From the NCBI GenBank assembly GCA_031772625.1, contig CM062811.1:646796606-646860605 (forward strand): 64,000 nt of DNA, read 5' to 3'. The notes under the pieces are model-generated. The model was not told where the DNA came from, made no database searches, and was given only the letters and a program-made list of their open reading frames with translations. This document shows positions 1-13,108 of this stretch, in pieces. A program made the translations under genes and the position numbers. Every line of letters starts with the position of its first letter. Within the stretch, counting starts at the first letter, position 1. Source of the stretch: Pinus tabuliformis. Lineage: Eukaryota > Streptophyta > Pinopsida > Pinales > Pinaceae.

Positions 1-1435
1 ATCCTTCATAATGTTTAGAGTGGATTGGATGGTAAAGTTTTGGAGTTGAAGCCTGAAGAGAAGGCCCTAAGCTTCAAAAGTGTCATTGTCATAAATATCA
101 ATAAAACAACAGAATAAAAGAAAAATTGTAGAATAAAATCACAGTATTTCAGAAGGCCATTGATCTACAGTTCTTGACTTTCCACCAGGGAAAGCCATCC
201 CCAAGTGGAGCCACTGTTATGTTCCTATACCAATAGGTGTCATAATTTATGATTGACTTAGTTTATCTCTGTAATATGTACATACCTTTGCTTTTTGCAA
301 ATGTTTTCCATATTTGTAAAAAAACAAAAAAATTAAAAAATGTAAAGAGGGTATGTCCTAAAATAAAATCAAAGGACTAAAAAAAATGCAAAAAGGTAAA
401 AAAAGATGAAAAATGAACCCCAAGAAGGAAGAAAAAGACCATGAAAGTGTGCAAGTCAAAATGCCACTACCATTTACTGTGATGTAGAATAAAAAGATTG
501 TGTGCAGCATGTTACCTTTGCCACAATCCATGAATAATCAAACAATGTAAACTTGGCTATTTCATGTTTTGAATTTCTTGTTTATAAATAGAGAATAAAA
601 TCTAACCAAACTGTTTAATCTTGGCAGATAAGTAGATAGGTAGAGAAATAAAAGGAGCTCAACAGTTTAATCTGAGCCCTTGGATGTAATAAGGATAGAC
701 TTAGATAGATTTCCATTGTAAAATAAAAGAAAAGTTTGATAAGGGTTTGCCAGTTCAAGTGCACCCTAATAAAGAGTAGAAATAATGGTAGGATGTGTAG
801 GTGGGTAAGTAGATGAATGGTTGCAGAATTATGCATGATGAATGTTTAGTTAAAACATTATATCATTTACTTTCATCATCATATTACTTTAAAAGTATGG
901 GCAACAAGGAGACATTTATAAAGTTAGGTGACTAATTTCCTCACCCATTTTACTCCTTATTTCACTAATTTCCCACAAATAACAATCAAAGTACCTAAAA
1001 CCTTAAAGTTAAAGGGGCTCAGAGCATTTCTCTGACTTTTGGAGGGACTGGACCCTCGGCCCAATAACTTATAGGTTCTAAGTGCTAAAGCCCCTTATCA
1101 ACATTCACCCCCTCCATAATTCATTCATTTTCCCTAAAAACCCCCTTTTTCTAAGGTGAAATCACTATTTGCTTGGGAAAAGTAATTACCTCCATATAAA
1201 AACCCACAAATGCACTTAAGCCTAAGTTATGATGTTCTAATGCGGAAATGTCAATATATTTCAAAAGCATTCTACTTAGCGCATTTCCATTTCCATTTTC
1301 ATATTAACATCGAAATTTTATTTATGTATTTAAATCTCGAAAATATACCCCTTTCCCATATACATTATTAAAAATTCCATATTTTAATATCCCGCCCGAT
1401 GGTTTGAAATATAAATCATAATAAAATAATTAGAT

Positions 1436-1473
1436 GGATTAATTAATCGATCTGCGATTAATTAAGAGCTGTC
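1436..1473. repeat. 38-bp motif, copy 1 (TTAATTAATC / GATTAATTAA inverted arms)
   Basis: The segment has the form GGATTAATTAATC, about ten bases, GATTAATTAA and ends in CTGTC. A second copy of the same length lies at 3212-3249, in the same orientation. The two differ at a handful of positions, mainly in the centre and near the right end. The arms are inverted repeats, so each copy could form a hairpin. The function is unknown; they may be diverged ends of one repeat. Confidence 0.55.
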
Positions 1474-3211
1474 GAGTCGTAAAAAGGGTCTTTTTCACCT
1501 CTATTTACCCCACATTAACTTATCAATCCAGGAACGATTTGTTATCTCAAAGAGTGTACTCAGTTTGAGGCGGTCATTTGTCAGAGTAATGCTAGTAGTA
1601 TAGTGCTCAAAATACAAGAGTAAACGGATGCTTAAAACAAGATCTACTTACAGCAAAGCACTTTAAGACTTAAATCATGCATTCAGAAAACTAAGCGAAT
1701 TATCAGTCGAGGGTACAGTAACAGTAATTCATCCCTCTATACATTGATGTAACTAAAGATAATCAAGGAACAGATCATCAACCTGGGAACTAGACAACAA
1801 ATGTCAACGCTCACTACAGTCTCAGATCGTTCAAAGCAATGACAACGCAAATAACAGGAAATGGAACAGCAACTATAAATGGAACAACAACTAGGAAATG
1901 GAACAGCAACTAGTTCTTATAAACAGCGAAACCTTATTCTAAGGAAATAAAGGCAGCAATCGTATCCTACAAAAATCAGATAGCAATCCTTACTCTAAGA
2001 ATAAATCAAACAACAAATGGAAATAGAATGGAAACTGATTAGCAATGAAATATAGAACAACACTTAGGGCCAAATGTGAATGTATAGTAAACCAAAATAA
2101 ATAACACACACAGCACGCCTTGATATTGAGAGAAACAGTAATCTGACTTCGATACCACAAATATTAATCTCAGTTACAAAGAATAACGATTGCAATTCGT
2201 AATGGAACAACAATGTCAGTTGAACAACAATCACGATTAAGTGTAAACCATAGATGAATACAGTAATACCAACTTATGAATGTTACAACTCGGTTACTCT
2301 GTAATTGAACAACAATAGCATTCTGTAAGGAACAGTAATGTTATATCAATGATTAAAGGAACAACAATGCGTTACAAAGTCAGAATGAACAATACGACAT
2401 TCCTGTCACAGAGAACGATATTGTAAATATAACAGAACCGTGATGTAAAATAACAAAACACATTAGATTACCGAACAAAGCTGATAATGAAAACCACGCA
2501 CGAATTAAAGATAATGGTACAGGAGCAAGTGTTCCACCAGGGCCGGGCCCTTAGCCTCCAGGGACACACCGCTGAGATTATTCCAGGATCAAAGATGGAA
2601 CAGCAACCATATTTATATTAAAGCATCAAAGCAGAGTTATAGCGGATCACTTCTCAACGAGAGTCAATGATCAAAGTTTTAAATACAAAGAGAAATTACA
2701 TAAGAATAACAACAGGTCGTCCCCCGGGCTAGCAGTCATGCCCTTTATAACAGCCAAGCAAAGACATCAATGATGAAAAAATAGTTAAGATAGCGATCCC
2801 TCAGGATCAAAGGATCCTAAGGGATTCGCCAAACTGTTAATTCCCAGTTATCTAGTTGTTCTCTTGCGCCGATTCGATATCTCTTTTTCCTTTCCTTGGC
2901 TGATACGCTTCAATTTGGATCGCCTTGTCTGCATATGTTTCCTTGCCAAAGGGATAACAGTTAACTTTGCCCTGTCTTTTTCTTTGGGACGACAATCTTT
3001 CGTTTTTCCCTTTTTTTGCATAAGAAAATGGCAATTATTAGTTGTTTTGCATTACAAACAAATCCATAGATTTTTCCATAATTTCTTATTATTTACCTAG
3101 TTCATGATGCAAAGGGATTATGAGTTTTAAAGAAAAGATGACAAAATAATCAATAAAAACATACCTTCTTCAGTACTCCACAAGAGCCATAACCCTCTGC
3201 CATGTTAAAAG

Positions 3212-3249
3212 GGATTAATTAATCAAATTGTGATTAATTAATAACTGTC
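3212..3249. repeat. 38-bp motif, copy 2
   Basis: This is the partner of the copy at 1436-1473, with the same inverted TTAATTAATC/GATTAATTAA arms and the same CTGTC end, about 1.78 kb away in direct orientation. Confidence 0.55.
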
Positions 3250-3403
3250 CTCCAATAATTACCGATCAAGTCATTGCCCCGACCACCGTATGATCTGACC
3301 CCTTAAGATCTAACGGCTCACACTCATATCAGGCGGCCCCCCGATGCTGATCTTTACCCGCCCGATGTAAGCTGTTTTACTATTCATCTTGCTGCTACGT
3401 GTC

Positions 3404-3424
3404 GCCCGATGAATGGCATCGGGC
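3404..3424. repeat. Perfect 8-bp inverted repeat GCCCGATG / CATCGGGC
   Basis: GCCCGATG at 3404-3411 and CATCGGGC at 3417-3424 are exact reverse complements separated by 5 bases. CCCGATG also occurs near 1396, 3341 and 3361, so the hairpin belongs to a small local cluster of this motif. It could be a protein-binding site cluster in a promoter or long terminal region; nothing downstream proves this. Confidence 0.5.
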
Positions 3425-3950
3425 AGACCTCTCCCAATACCACCAAATTCTCATAAGCAGTGTGATAGATTCCACTTACCGCCTCCATTTACCACCTCCA
3501 CTAAACGACAAAACGTCACTTCTGCTAGTTGTCACCAACTGTCGATTTCCATTATACCCGCCAAAACATTGACTTTGCAAATAAAACCAAAAATACTCAT
3601 TATTTTTATTTCACCAAGAAAAGAACCTTCTGTTCTCCATGCATAAGCAGAGTACGTCCAAATTGTCACCCTGCTTCCAACTGTCAACCTCCAGAAGCCG
3701 CTGAACTCCAGATTATCATTGCAGACCCGTGCGCTCCCTACGAAAAGTGCACCAATGCCATTTTTCCCTTCATACGACCAAAACCAAGTATTTACCCCTT
3801 TTTAACTAAGAAAACCTATTTTCATACTGAACCTGGGCTAAATTGCTGAAATAATTAAGTAATTTAGTGAATTTAAGTTGTTTGACAGTGTTGAAACTCT
3901 CTGAGACGATCCACTTTTCTATGGTTCCCTAAAATTCTCTACCCTCATCC

Positions 3951-6900
3951 TTGAATCCACAAGAACCAAGGATGGACACCCCAGTCTCCTTACATGTCAT
4001 GCTAGTTACCACTCCCGACAGAGATATAGACCATCTTCCCCTGGTTGACAAAGATTTTCAAATAAAAGACCTCACCTTCAATGAAACCCCTCTGAAATTG
4101 TATTGCGGATACCAAAAAAATTATTTGAACCATGCAGATAAGATAGGCCTTTAGGAATCAAACCTACCCAAATATCAATTCCCCAGTGTTCATGTCTTCC
4201 CTGAAATTATTCACTACTGCCATGAAAATTATGACCCTACCATGAGAGTTGTGATGTCCCCAGACCAAAAAGTCCTGTTCATCATCACTCCTGAATCTAT
4301 AAATGAAATGTTATAGTTACAATCTGGTCAAGATCTCACCCCCCTTACCATTGCTGATTTGCTTGAAAGATTCTCTAAGCTATCTAGTTCAAGAAGTACC
4401 CAAATCCTCCAGACTTTCATTATTGAAGAAAAGTACATGCCAAAAGACCCCCCTCCTTATGTGTTAGTTGTCTTTTCTGAGCTGGGAAAAGATATTACAA
4501 CAATGATATCATGAATTTTAGGTTTTACCACCAATGAATATGTAGATGAGATTGTTTTTTCCTACATGTCCATTTTTACCCCTGGTCAACCTCCTGCAGT
4601 CAAGTTTGATTATGAAAAATTCATCACAGATAAAATGCATGATCAGTTTATGAGATTAGAAAATGAAAGAGTCTTCAAATATTCATCAGTCCTGTATCAT
4701 TTGTTTCTCTACTACCAAACTGATAAGTTTCCCTTCTCTATCCAAAAACTTGATACTAAAGGGAATCCTAGATCTGTCATCTTCTAGACCTCTCTATTCC
4801 ATAGGTCAAGTTCTTCTCACTATCCATACATAGATTTTATTGACCTATTTGTACATCCAGTGACTACAATGTTATTAGGAAGTCCCCCTCCCAGAATCAG
4901 TGCAGATATTAAGAGGGTTCTCCAGCTTTCCAAATAATACAAAATAGGGGATTGGTACTTGTACCAAAACCATACTAAAATCAAAATTTATGGGTGTGAG
5001 TTGCCTCCTTACAAATTACCTAGATATCTCCCCATGTGATTATTTGCTCTTGAGTGATACAGGGAAATGATCAATTCTAATGAGATTCACTTTGTCAAAA
5101 CCAAGAAGAAGGCCCAGCTAAGAATAAAAGATTATCTAGGCCCATTTATTTGTAATAATAGAGAAGAAGGAAAGGAGGCAGATGAAATCCTCCAAATATT
5201 GAGATTAAAACAAAGTTTCATCTGGGCCTATGACCCCCACAGCTTCATTTGTAACAGAAGGCAGAAACATAAGCTATCTCCTTATATCCACCATAGGATC
5301 CCAGAAATTGAACAATATGCCAATCAAACTGAATGGGTGGAAGGCACTCTGGTAGATCAAGATAGCACACAAGTTGCAGTTGACAATGTATTGGTGGATT
5401 TAGAAATAAGGCTTGATGAAGATTCATTTGTATAGGTGCCAGGAGAAACTTCATCACAAAGACAATCACAGGAACACAGTGGACAGACTTCAGAGCAAGC
5501 AGGGCCATCAGGCCAACTAGAATCATCAAAACAACAAGAGCTGTCAGAACAACAAGAAGAATCTGAACAACCAGAAATCTTAGAAGAGCTTGCTCAACCT
5601 GAACAAATCATTAGCAATCCTCATGTCTTGCAGACTCCTCTCAATGAAGAAAGAAACCTTAAAAGAGACAGAGAGGAGGTCACTCCTTCTAGCAGGCCTA
5701 TAGATCAAACTTTTGCTAAAAGGCAAAGGTTAAACCCATATGCAGAACAAGAGTACACTGAGGAAATAGCAGGCCAGATAGCGGCAAAAAGGACAAGAAG
5801 TGGGCACACTATCCCTTCAGGAGCTTCACCATCCACCTCATAGTTTCAGGTATTAGAAAGACAAAAGAGCACAAAAGTGTCTTCATTTAGAGCTCCTTCA
5901 GAATAGAGCCTAGAGATAAATAAAAATATAAATAAATCAAAGCAAGGAATGAAAGATTAAAACTACAAAGCTATGCCCATTATTTGAAGACAACCCCAAC
6001 AAACCAAACAAGGCTGAAGTCAACCTTTGATATAAAGGAAGGGAAGATGCAGATGAGCTTCCTAAAGCCAACTGTGAAACAACCAAGATTCATGGTTGAT
6101 TATTTAAAGACTGATTTTGAAGTTTTAGCAAAGGATATTCATCCTATTAACCAAATAGAACTGCACAAACAAACTAGAGAGATGGTGTATTCTACAATGA
6201 CTAATAAGGCCATCGTAGCACATCAATTGAAAAACTCATTGAACAATACTTCTGCACAACTCCAACTAGAAAAAGCCTCCTCTCAGGCTAAAGACACTAG
6301 GATAAAAACTTTAGAAGATTTGGTGATAGAGTTGGGACATGATCCCAAGGATATCAAAGCAGCAGAACGGTTGATTAAAAAGAAAAATGATGATATAGTT
6401 GCATTGAAGAAGCATCTTAAGATCCCTCCTCTCCACCATCCTCAAACCGTAGAAGTTATAAAGAGGCAAAAAGAGGAAGAACTTATGGACCTAGTCCTTA
6501 AGTTAAATGATCAGTTGAAAGAAATTGAGAAGGAATTGGAAAAAGCAATATAGTCTAAGCAGAGTGAGTTGGCCACCACTCCTCAGACTGTTATACCAAT
6601 AGTTTCTACAGAAGTACCCTCCACTCTGGCAACTTCCTTAGCACCAACGCTTCCACCAGTGACAACATTACCAGCAGCAAGAACTATTTCAACCATAGAT
6701 ACATCAATTAGTGCAGGGAAATCAGCAGAAAAAACAGATGAAATGATTAAAGCCATGGAACAAATGAGTATCTAGGCCACAAAATTGAAAAAGATCAGAG
6801 AACAAATGGCAAGTTTGGAAACAGACTACAAGCTTGCACAAATTCAGAATAAATAAGAAGAATGAAAAAACAGAAGGATGGAGGAAAGAATCAGAGTCCT

Positions 6901-7594
6901 GGAGAAGGATTTAACATTAGAAAAACCATTGGGAGACATGAAACATATATTGTGGGCCAATATCATTGATTCCATCAATGATATTTGGCCTTCTATCCAG
7001 GTAATCTTTGAATAGACTGAATTAATGAAAGTAGCTATGGAAGCTATACAAAAGACTAAAGAAGAACTTGGAGATAAACCTGAAGAGGCAAATCAGTTGA
7101 TTGATTTTTTAAACAGCAAAAACAGATACCAGTTAGATGAGTTAGAGATTGAGGATAGAACAACTACTATTATTGAAATAAAGAAAGTTCTTACTAAAAG
7201 GAACTTAATGCTTAATTTAGAGAAAAGGTGTCAGAGTATTCAGGCAGACATAGATAGCTTCATGTTGAAATATGGCATTTTAAGAGAGAAAGGCCTTCCT
7301 AGCCCAATGGTTATACATGACAAGTTAATGACACAGGAAGACTATATTGAGAAATTAGAGAAACAGGCCAAGAGTCAAGCAAGTTCTTCAGCAGTAAAAG
7401 CATTACCTACAGGAAAGGTACTTTATGATGGTCTGGAGAATCTATTCTACATAGAGCATGAAGTAAAACATCTATTCACTAGCAAACCCAATTTTGCTAA
7501 GTACACAGAAGCTGATGAAGTTTACAGGAAGATGATCAGGGTGAAATTTCCAGATAATGAATGGTGGACCAGTTTGACTGACTTACTAGAGTAA
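3951..7594 (+). pseudogene. Long broken coding region of unknown family, possibly retroelement-derived
   Basis: Coding-like pieces follow each other on the plus strand over about 3.6 kb, in two reading frames. Base composition and codon use look coding. The first part (to about 5430) reads like a globular protein rich in aromatic residues. Positions 5436-5843 encode a stretch very rich in Gln, Glu and Ser, followed by a basic KRQR patch. Positions 5984-6553 and 7025-7594 encode Lys/Glu-rich sequence typical of coiled coils, with a Thr/Pro-rich linker between them. I recognise no catalytic motif and cannot name the family. Such long single-protein units occur in non-autonomous plant retroelements, so I treat it as a possible fossil of that kind. 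It is broken at roughly ten places and cannot encode one protein. Confidence 0.5.
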
Positions 7595-8809
7595 AAAAAT
7601 ATTTACTATGGTAAAGTCTGGTAATACAGGATGAAAGGATGAAACAACATAGGTAAAGAGTATTAGTAGGTGAATATAAGAGTGAATCCAGCACATAACT
7701 ACTAAGGCAACTGCAAGATCCAAATCCGAGTTCCAGTATCCAGCACATTCACAAATAAAGGGACAACAAACAATCTGTTTTCCATCTGTCTCTATCTTCG
7801 TGTTGAAGATATTTTTTGTTTCCTAGATTAATTCTCATATAGTTATGAGATATTTTGTATCAAATTTTGTATAAATACTTCAAAAGTTGAAGTAATTAGT
7901 GTGGATTAAAAAAGAATTTCTGTAGACTTTTTGTTTTGAGCTAAAGGAGCAAATGTAATCAAGGCTAGACTGGTTCACTGGATTAAATAAAGCTGAGGAC
8001 ATTTCACTCGATTCATGAGCATAGTGGGAAACAAATAAGTATAATTTCTCTGAGTTTGATTATTGTCTTCTTTTATGTTATGAAATATCACTTTTTTCTT
8101 ATAATTCTTAAAAGCAAACAAGGAATAATATCATCAGAACTAGCTTAAATGCTCTTTGTTTTAATTGTTTGCTTCTTTAATGTTTTCTACTAAATTGCTT
8201 AAGTCTAGGAATTCTTAGTTGCTCCCTTACTTCTGTAATTCATTTCCCCTATTGGCCCCTAGTACAAGATTCTTAATTGCCCTTGCTATTTGCCAACCCT
8301 CCTTTCTTCATCTTAATCCCTATCAAGGATTCTTCATTGCCCTTGGTCCTGGTTAAGATTTTCATCCATTGAGACCTTCAGATTTGTTCTTGCTGTGCTA
8401 TCTTGCCTTGTGAACTCTTACCTCAGTGATTAAACAAATCCTGTTAAACCTTTCCTACTTGACTCCATAGCCCAATGGCCTGAATACCTACTCTGCCCAT
8501 CTATTTCCTTAATTCCACCAAACAAATCAAAACAAATTCCTTAAGCATTAATAACTAGCCTAATATCATATCAAAACAAAGTTAAATCTTAAAGAGAGAG
8601 CCCTCTCTGGGCTTAGGTTGGCTAGAACCTAGGTCTAAAAGATTGGTTTGTGGTTACCTCAGACTATTCCTTCTTTAATAACTTCTAAGGAAAAAACCTG
8701 AGTGATAACGAACCCCATCCAAGTAGAGGAATTACCATGTCGAGCAGGACTTGGGTATGTCAAGAAAGAAGTTGGGGAATGCACTGAGTCAGTTAGCTAA
8801 CCACCAACA
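7595..8809. other. Nuclear spacer, no gene seen
   Basis: The stretch is AT-rich with a TATAAATA box-like site near 7871, followed at once by a small hairpin (ACTTCAA AAG TTGAAGT). Positions 8420-8680 loosely resemble 29,025-29,330 (a purine-rich AGAGCCCTCTC-type stretch followed by GGTTTGTGGTTACC), which suggests two diverged copies of one repeat. No reading frame is convincing. Confidence 0.4.
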
Positions 8810-9570
8810 ATGGATGATGAGAAGCCCTCATCAGTTCTTTCCAAATCGAAAGAGAAGGTAAAAGATGTTGATTTCTTTTCGATTTCATCTTCTCATAGTA
8901 TGATGTCTGTTGGAGATTTGGAGATCCCGATTACAGGGAAAAATATGAGGCTCCTTACAAAGACAAGGCACGAGGAGAAAGAACTTGTGCTAATAACTAA
9001 GGCATCACTCAACCTTTGGAGGTTATGCATGAACCTTCATTTGCAGGCTTGAGATATACTAAAGGAGAGTGCTCAAAGGTGTCAGAGTTGTCCGAGACAT
9101 CGTCGAGGAAAGAGAATGATGGGAAAACATCCCCATCATCCCATGGAAGTTTCCATTGCAGGGAGAGAGCTGTGGCAAGCTCTTATAGCCATGCTGACAT
9201 CAGAAACAACAAAGGATGGTATAATCAATTTAGATCTTTGAATTTTCATTTTGATCATATTGTTAATAATGAACGAAGACTAAGGCATCAGAAAACATGA
9301 ACTTTTTGTGGTTTACCTAACCATACCTTTTCCAAGTGTTGGAAAAGAATGGAAGCACTCATGAGGCGTGAAAGCCCCTCTCAACAACATGAAAAGAAAT
9401 AGGTTAAGCAGGTATGGAGGAAGAAGCCTATTGCAGTCATTGCGATAGAAATGGCCATCAAAGGGCCACTTGCTAGAAGCTCCATCCAGAGCAGCGCCTT
9501 AAAGACAAAGTGTCGGTGCATGAACAAGGTAAATCAGTTGTTCGACAAGCAAAACCACCTTAGGGAGGTG
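8810..9570 (+). pseudogene. Gag-like remnant with a zinc-knuckle motif
   Basis: Short coding-like stretches on the plus strand end in a segment at about 9298-9350 that reads FCGLPNHTFSKCWKR. Its spacing matches the CCHC zinc knuckle (C-x2-C-x4-H-x4-C) of retroelement gag proteins. The upstream part is rich in Ser and Lys. I see no reverse transcriptase next to it. It is best read as a short, broken fossil of a retroelement gag region; a decayed host zinc-knuckle gene is the alternative. Confidence 0.4.
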
Positions 9571-12332
9571 ATCCATTCACAAAGATAAGTGAGAAATGGT
9601 TTCTAGACATGTTGTCGTTTCATGGTCATTCCTTTGTAAATCATTTGTTGCATTTTAAAATGTAAACATGATGATATGTTTCCATCACGTAGTCATCAAC
9701 AATGATGTTTGGTCATGTTTTGAGTCGCACGTTAAGACTCTTAAAGTGATGTTATGTTTCCATCACGTTTTGAAACAATAGTGTTTGGCCTTATGTATGT
9801 AAATCATGTGTTGCAGCGATGAGGTGTTTTCCATCACTTTTTGAAGCAACCATGATAGGTTGGCCTTGTTGTCATATCTGGAGTATTACATCCATCTTAT
9901 TGTAAACTTGACCACCAATTTGAGTTATAAACTCGTGGCAAGTATGGGACGTTTGCGTCTTTAGTTGGTCATGTCATTTAAAGCATGTAATTTGCAAAAC
10001 AATGTACCACAGGCTGCAGAAGTAGCAGGTGTCGGCTCATCGCTTAAGGCTCCGAAGAACAAAGGTGAAGGAGATGGAAGCGAGACATTTTCAGGATGCT
10101 AGTGATGCAGACAGGGTACAAAGAAAGTTGCAAATTACTTTTTATGCTTTTGGAGGACCAAAAGCTCCTCAGTAGGGAGGATTGATCCAGGTGGATCTTC
10201 AGATACCATGGCATGGAAACGCTCGAAAATCAAAGTGATTAGAATGATGTCAACATAGGACGGTTCGTCAATCCGAGTCCGGATAATGAAGTTATCGCGG
10301 AAAGAGTTTCCTTGGTTCCTTTGAAAAAAGGAGGTTTTTCTCATAAAAATGGGTTTTAAGCCTTTATAAGGCAAATCGCATTGGGAATCGTGCCAAGGGC
10401 AGACTTAAGGAGGTCCTTTGGAACCCCCAATCAGTGATCTCTGATTAATCAGGATTGGGGGCAGGCAATTGGTGATGAACGAGACTTTAGAACCAACGAG
10501 CGATCGAAACAATCGGCGATTGGCATCGGAATATGTATTGGCGAAGGACCCCGGGCCATAGCGATAGCGATATGCGATGCGATCTCAGCCTTCGGATCAG
10601 AAACTGATCAACAACCGCGATTAAATCGATGATCGACGATCGGCGATCTGCGATCCCGACTTGCAATATAGCGCGGATCCGATCAATTTATAGATCTAAT
10701 TTGATAAAATTTGAGATCCGGGAATTCAAACTTTTCAGTGTATTCCCGGTTTCGGTCAAATCCGTTATGCGATGCGATAAGTGACTAAAGCGGACCTGAT
10801 AGGGTTTGTAGGGCCGATATGAAATATTTTGAAGTCTGGTCTTTTATGTTTTGGTCAGATTTATCAGTTTTTTAGTGTATTTTTGTTTTAACAGGAAGAA
10901 GGCTATTATTGTAGTTTTGTTACATCAGCCGAACTTTCCATTTAACAGAATTCTATTCCTAAAAAATAGACCTCCGATTTGTATGTGACCTTGTCCCAAA
11001 CGTGTATAAAACACAATGGGTGACAGAGAGCCAAGGAGGAGTGTGGAAGGCTGTGTAGTAGTGGTATAACAGAGAGCCGAGGGCGGCGTGCTAGAGGAAG
11101 AGAGCCTGTGCTAGAGAGCTTGATAGCCTATGCTGGGGAGTGCTACAGGGCCTGAGTGCCAGATATCTCATCGAGGAGGTTGTGTCCAATGGAAAGCCAC
11201 AGAACGAGATGGCCAGGCAGAGACAGAGACAGCTAGAGCGCCGCAGAGCTGCAGAGAGCTGCAACGACGTAGCCAGAATGCTATGAAGCCAGATAGCCGA
11301 GAGCTACAGAAGCCGAGAGTCTAGAGCAGTTCCTCTCTTCATGATTGATTATTCTTCTGTGTTCAATTCCTCTTTATGATCAATTCATCTTTGGATCAAT
11401 GCTTCTTTATGATTGATCCATCTGCTGATTAATGCTTCTTTCATGGATTCTTCTTTGATCGCTTATTCTTCTTGCAAATAGATTCTTCGAGATTGATGTT
11501 TCAACGAGCTTCAACTTATTGACAACTGCTTCAGATGCCCCGCTTCTTCATATGGCCATTCATAATGAGGCTGTGACAGATTGGTAGCGGACTGTGCCTG
11601 CACATTGATAATGTGAACATATGTTCACCGTGGATTATTTTATTCACTTCTTCATTCACATCTTCAGATGGCCCGTGGTGGTGTGAGGTATATGATTTAT
11701 TCATATATTTATTCTTTTACATTATGCTGCAGATACTTGATTGATATTGATGTAGGATCTTATTTATCTCTTGTTGTCATGATTCCTTGCTTCATGTTAT
11801 GTGGAATCTTTCATATGTGATGTACCTGTTGTCATAACTGTTCATGTTATGCTTTGAGATCCCTTTTTGTATGTTGTTGGGATACTCTTGTTGTTGTCAT
11901 GCATTTGTTTTTCTTTGACATCCCTTTTGTGCCATGTTAGTGGGATGCACACTATGCTTGTTTTTGTGTCATACTGATAGGAGTCTTTTGATTGAGAGTT
12001 CTAGTTGTGGAACATCTCTTAGAGCCACTCCTGCGTGAGGGCATTCTTCCTTGTATGATCGAGACATCATCTCTGTGTACATCACCTTATTGACAACACT
12101 TAATGCAGCGGTCTACACCATCTTGACACCAGGGCCCGAAGACGTAATCCCTACTAGACGAACTCCATTATCAACGACTTATGTTTTCATTTGCTGATGA
12201 TTGTTATGTTCCTCTTCTTTATAGTCTGCATCTATATTTGTTAATGTTCTTTTAAAATGCAATTTTAACACATCATGAAAGTAAAAGGTCTTGGAAAGGT
12301 CCTTCTTCACACCCAGACCTGGATCATCAAGG
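9571..12332. other. Nuclear spacer with hairpins and GATC-rich stretch
   Basis: No gene recognised. 9600-9870 contains three approximate repeats of a phrase around GTTTCCATCAC. 10,480-10,700 is unusually rich in CGAT/GATC. 11,020-11,320 has repeated AGAGAGCC-type purine-rich words. The 79-codon minus-strand frame at 10,135-10,374 and the 64-codon plus-strand frame at 11,130-11,324 show no family motif. Confidence 0.45.
10424..10461. repeat. Hairpin: CCCCCAATC / GATTGGGGG around a 12-bp palindrome
   Basis: CCCCCAATC (10,424-10,432) and GATTGGGGG (10,453-10,461) are exact reverse complements. The loop contains CTGATTAATCAG, itself a perfect 12-bp palindrome. The nested symmetry resembles a transposon terminus or a protein-binding palindrome, but no partner end was found. 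Confidence 0.55.
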
Positions 12333-13108
12333 GTGATGGGATTTCTCCTAGAAATCTTAATGGATGGGTGGAGATAGAAAGATTCCTTTGGAGTTGGTGA
12401 AGGAATTCAGAGGCATCCAAGCTTGTTTTGATGTTAGTGATTTATGGACCGCTTAGGTGAAATCATTGTGGTTGAGGGTTGAGGTGGTTTGGCCTATGGA
12501 ATTCCTGGTTAGTTCTATTTTGGTTTAACCCATATGATCCCACATTCATGCTTGGAATATGACATGGAAGTGATTGGATGAAAGAGATATTTGGTTCATC
12601 CCAATCTATGGTTGGGTGGTATGTGCAAGTCCCTGACTTGGTTGACATTTGCATATGTTAATGTGAGTTATTTTCTTATTGTGATTAATGAAAACATGTA
12701 TTGGTTATTATGTTGATCTTATGATTGATTTTTCATGGATTCTATTATGGTTATATGATGTCCTCTTGCTATGGATCTTGTTTATGATTAATAAGTTATT
12801 AAATGATTGATGATTATATGGGCTAGCGGTGCGGTTGGAGCCTTCCAACCACATCCACAGTGAATCAAGGGTGTGGTTGGGAGGTAAATCTTATGAAAAG
12901 TAGTTCCAGCTCAAGGATTGATCACCAGGGGTGGTTTTTAGACTCCTGAGTGATCTAGTGTCCCCGATGGGTGGAAGTAAGAGTTCTAGTTAATAGGCTC
13001 GACTTCCATAACTAGAACTTGGAGGTCGGGTCATGTGATAGAAACTCTCAGTTCACGTTTACCCTGGAGAGATTGTAAAAGCGGATAAATGTGGGAGGAG
13101 TGGTTACA
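12333..13108 (+). repeat. 5' LTR of the Ty3/gypsy element (truncated)
   Basis: The sequence matches 23,070-24,174 in direct orientation and ends in the same GGTTACA. The first part of the 3' LTR (22,301-23,070) has no counterpart upstream, so the 5' LTR has lost its outer end. It also lacks about 340 bases present in the 3' copy around 23,540-23,880. Confidence 0.75.

Larger units (their letters stand above)
1..3950. other. AT-rich nuclear spacer without a recognisable gene
   Basis: I see no convincing coding region here. Open frames are short and lack family motifs. Positions 1500-2650 are A-rich, with a scattered 10-base motif of the form GGAACARCAA. Positions 3250-3850 are C-rich on the plus strand and hold several CCCGATG motifs. 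The stretch could be the untranslated or terminal part of the element that carries the broken coding region to its right, but I cannot show terminal repeats. Confidence 0.5.

Noticed and set aside
10135-10374. 79-codon minus-strand frame as a gene
   Set aside because: No motif, and nothing around it supports transcription.
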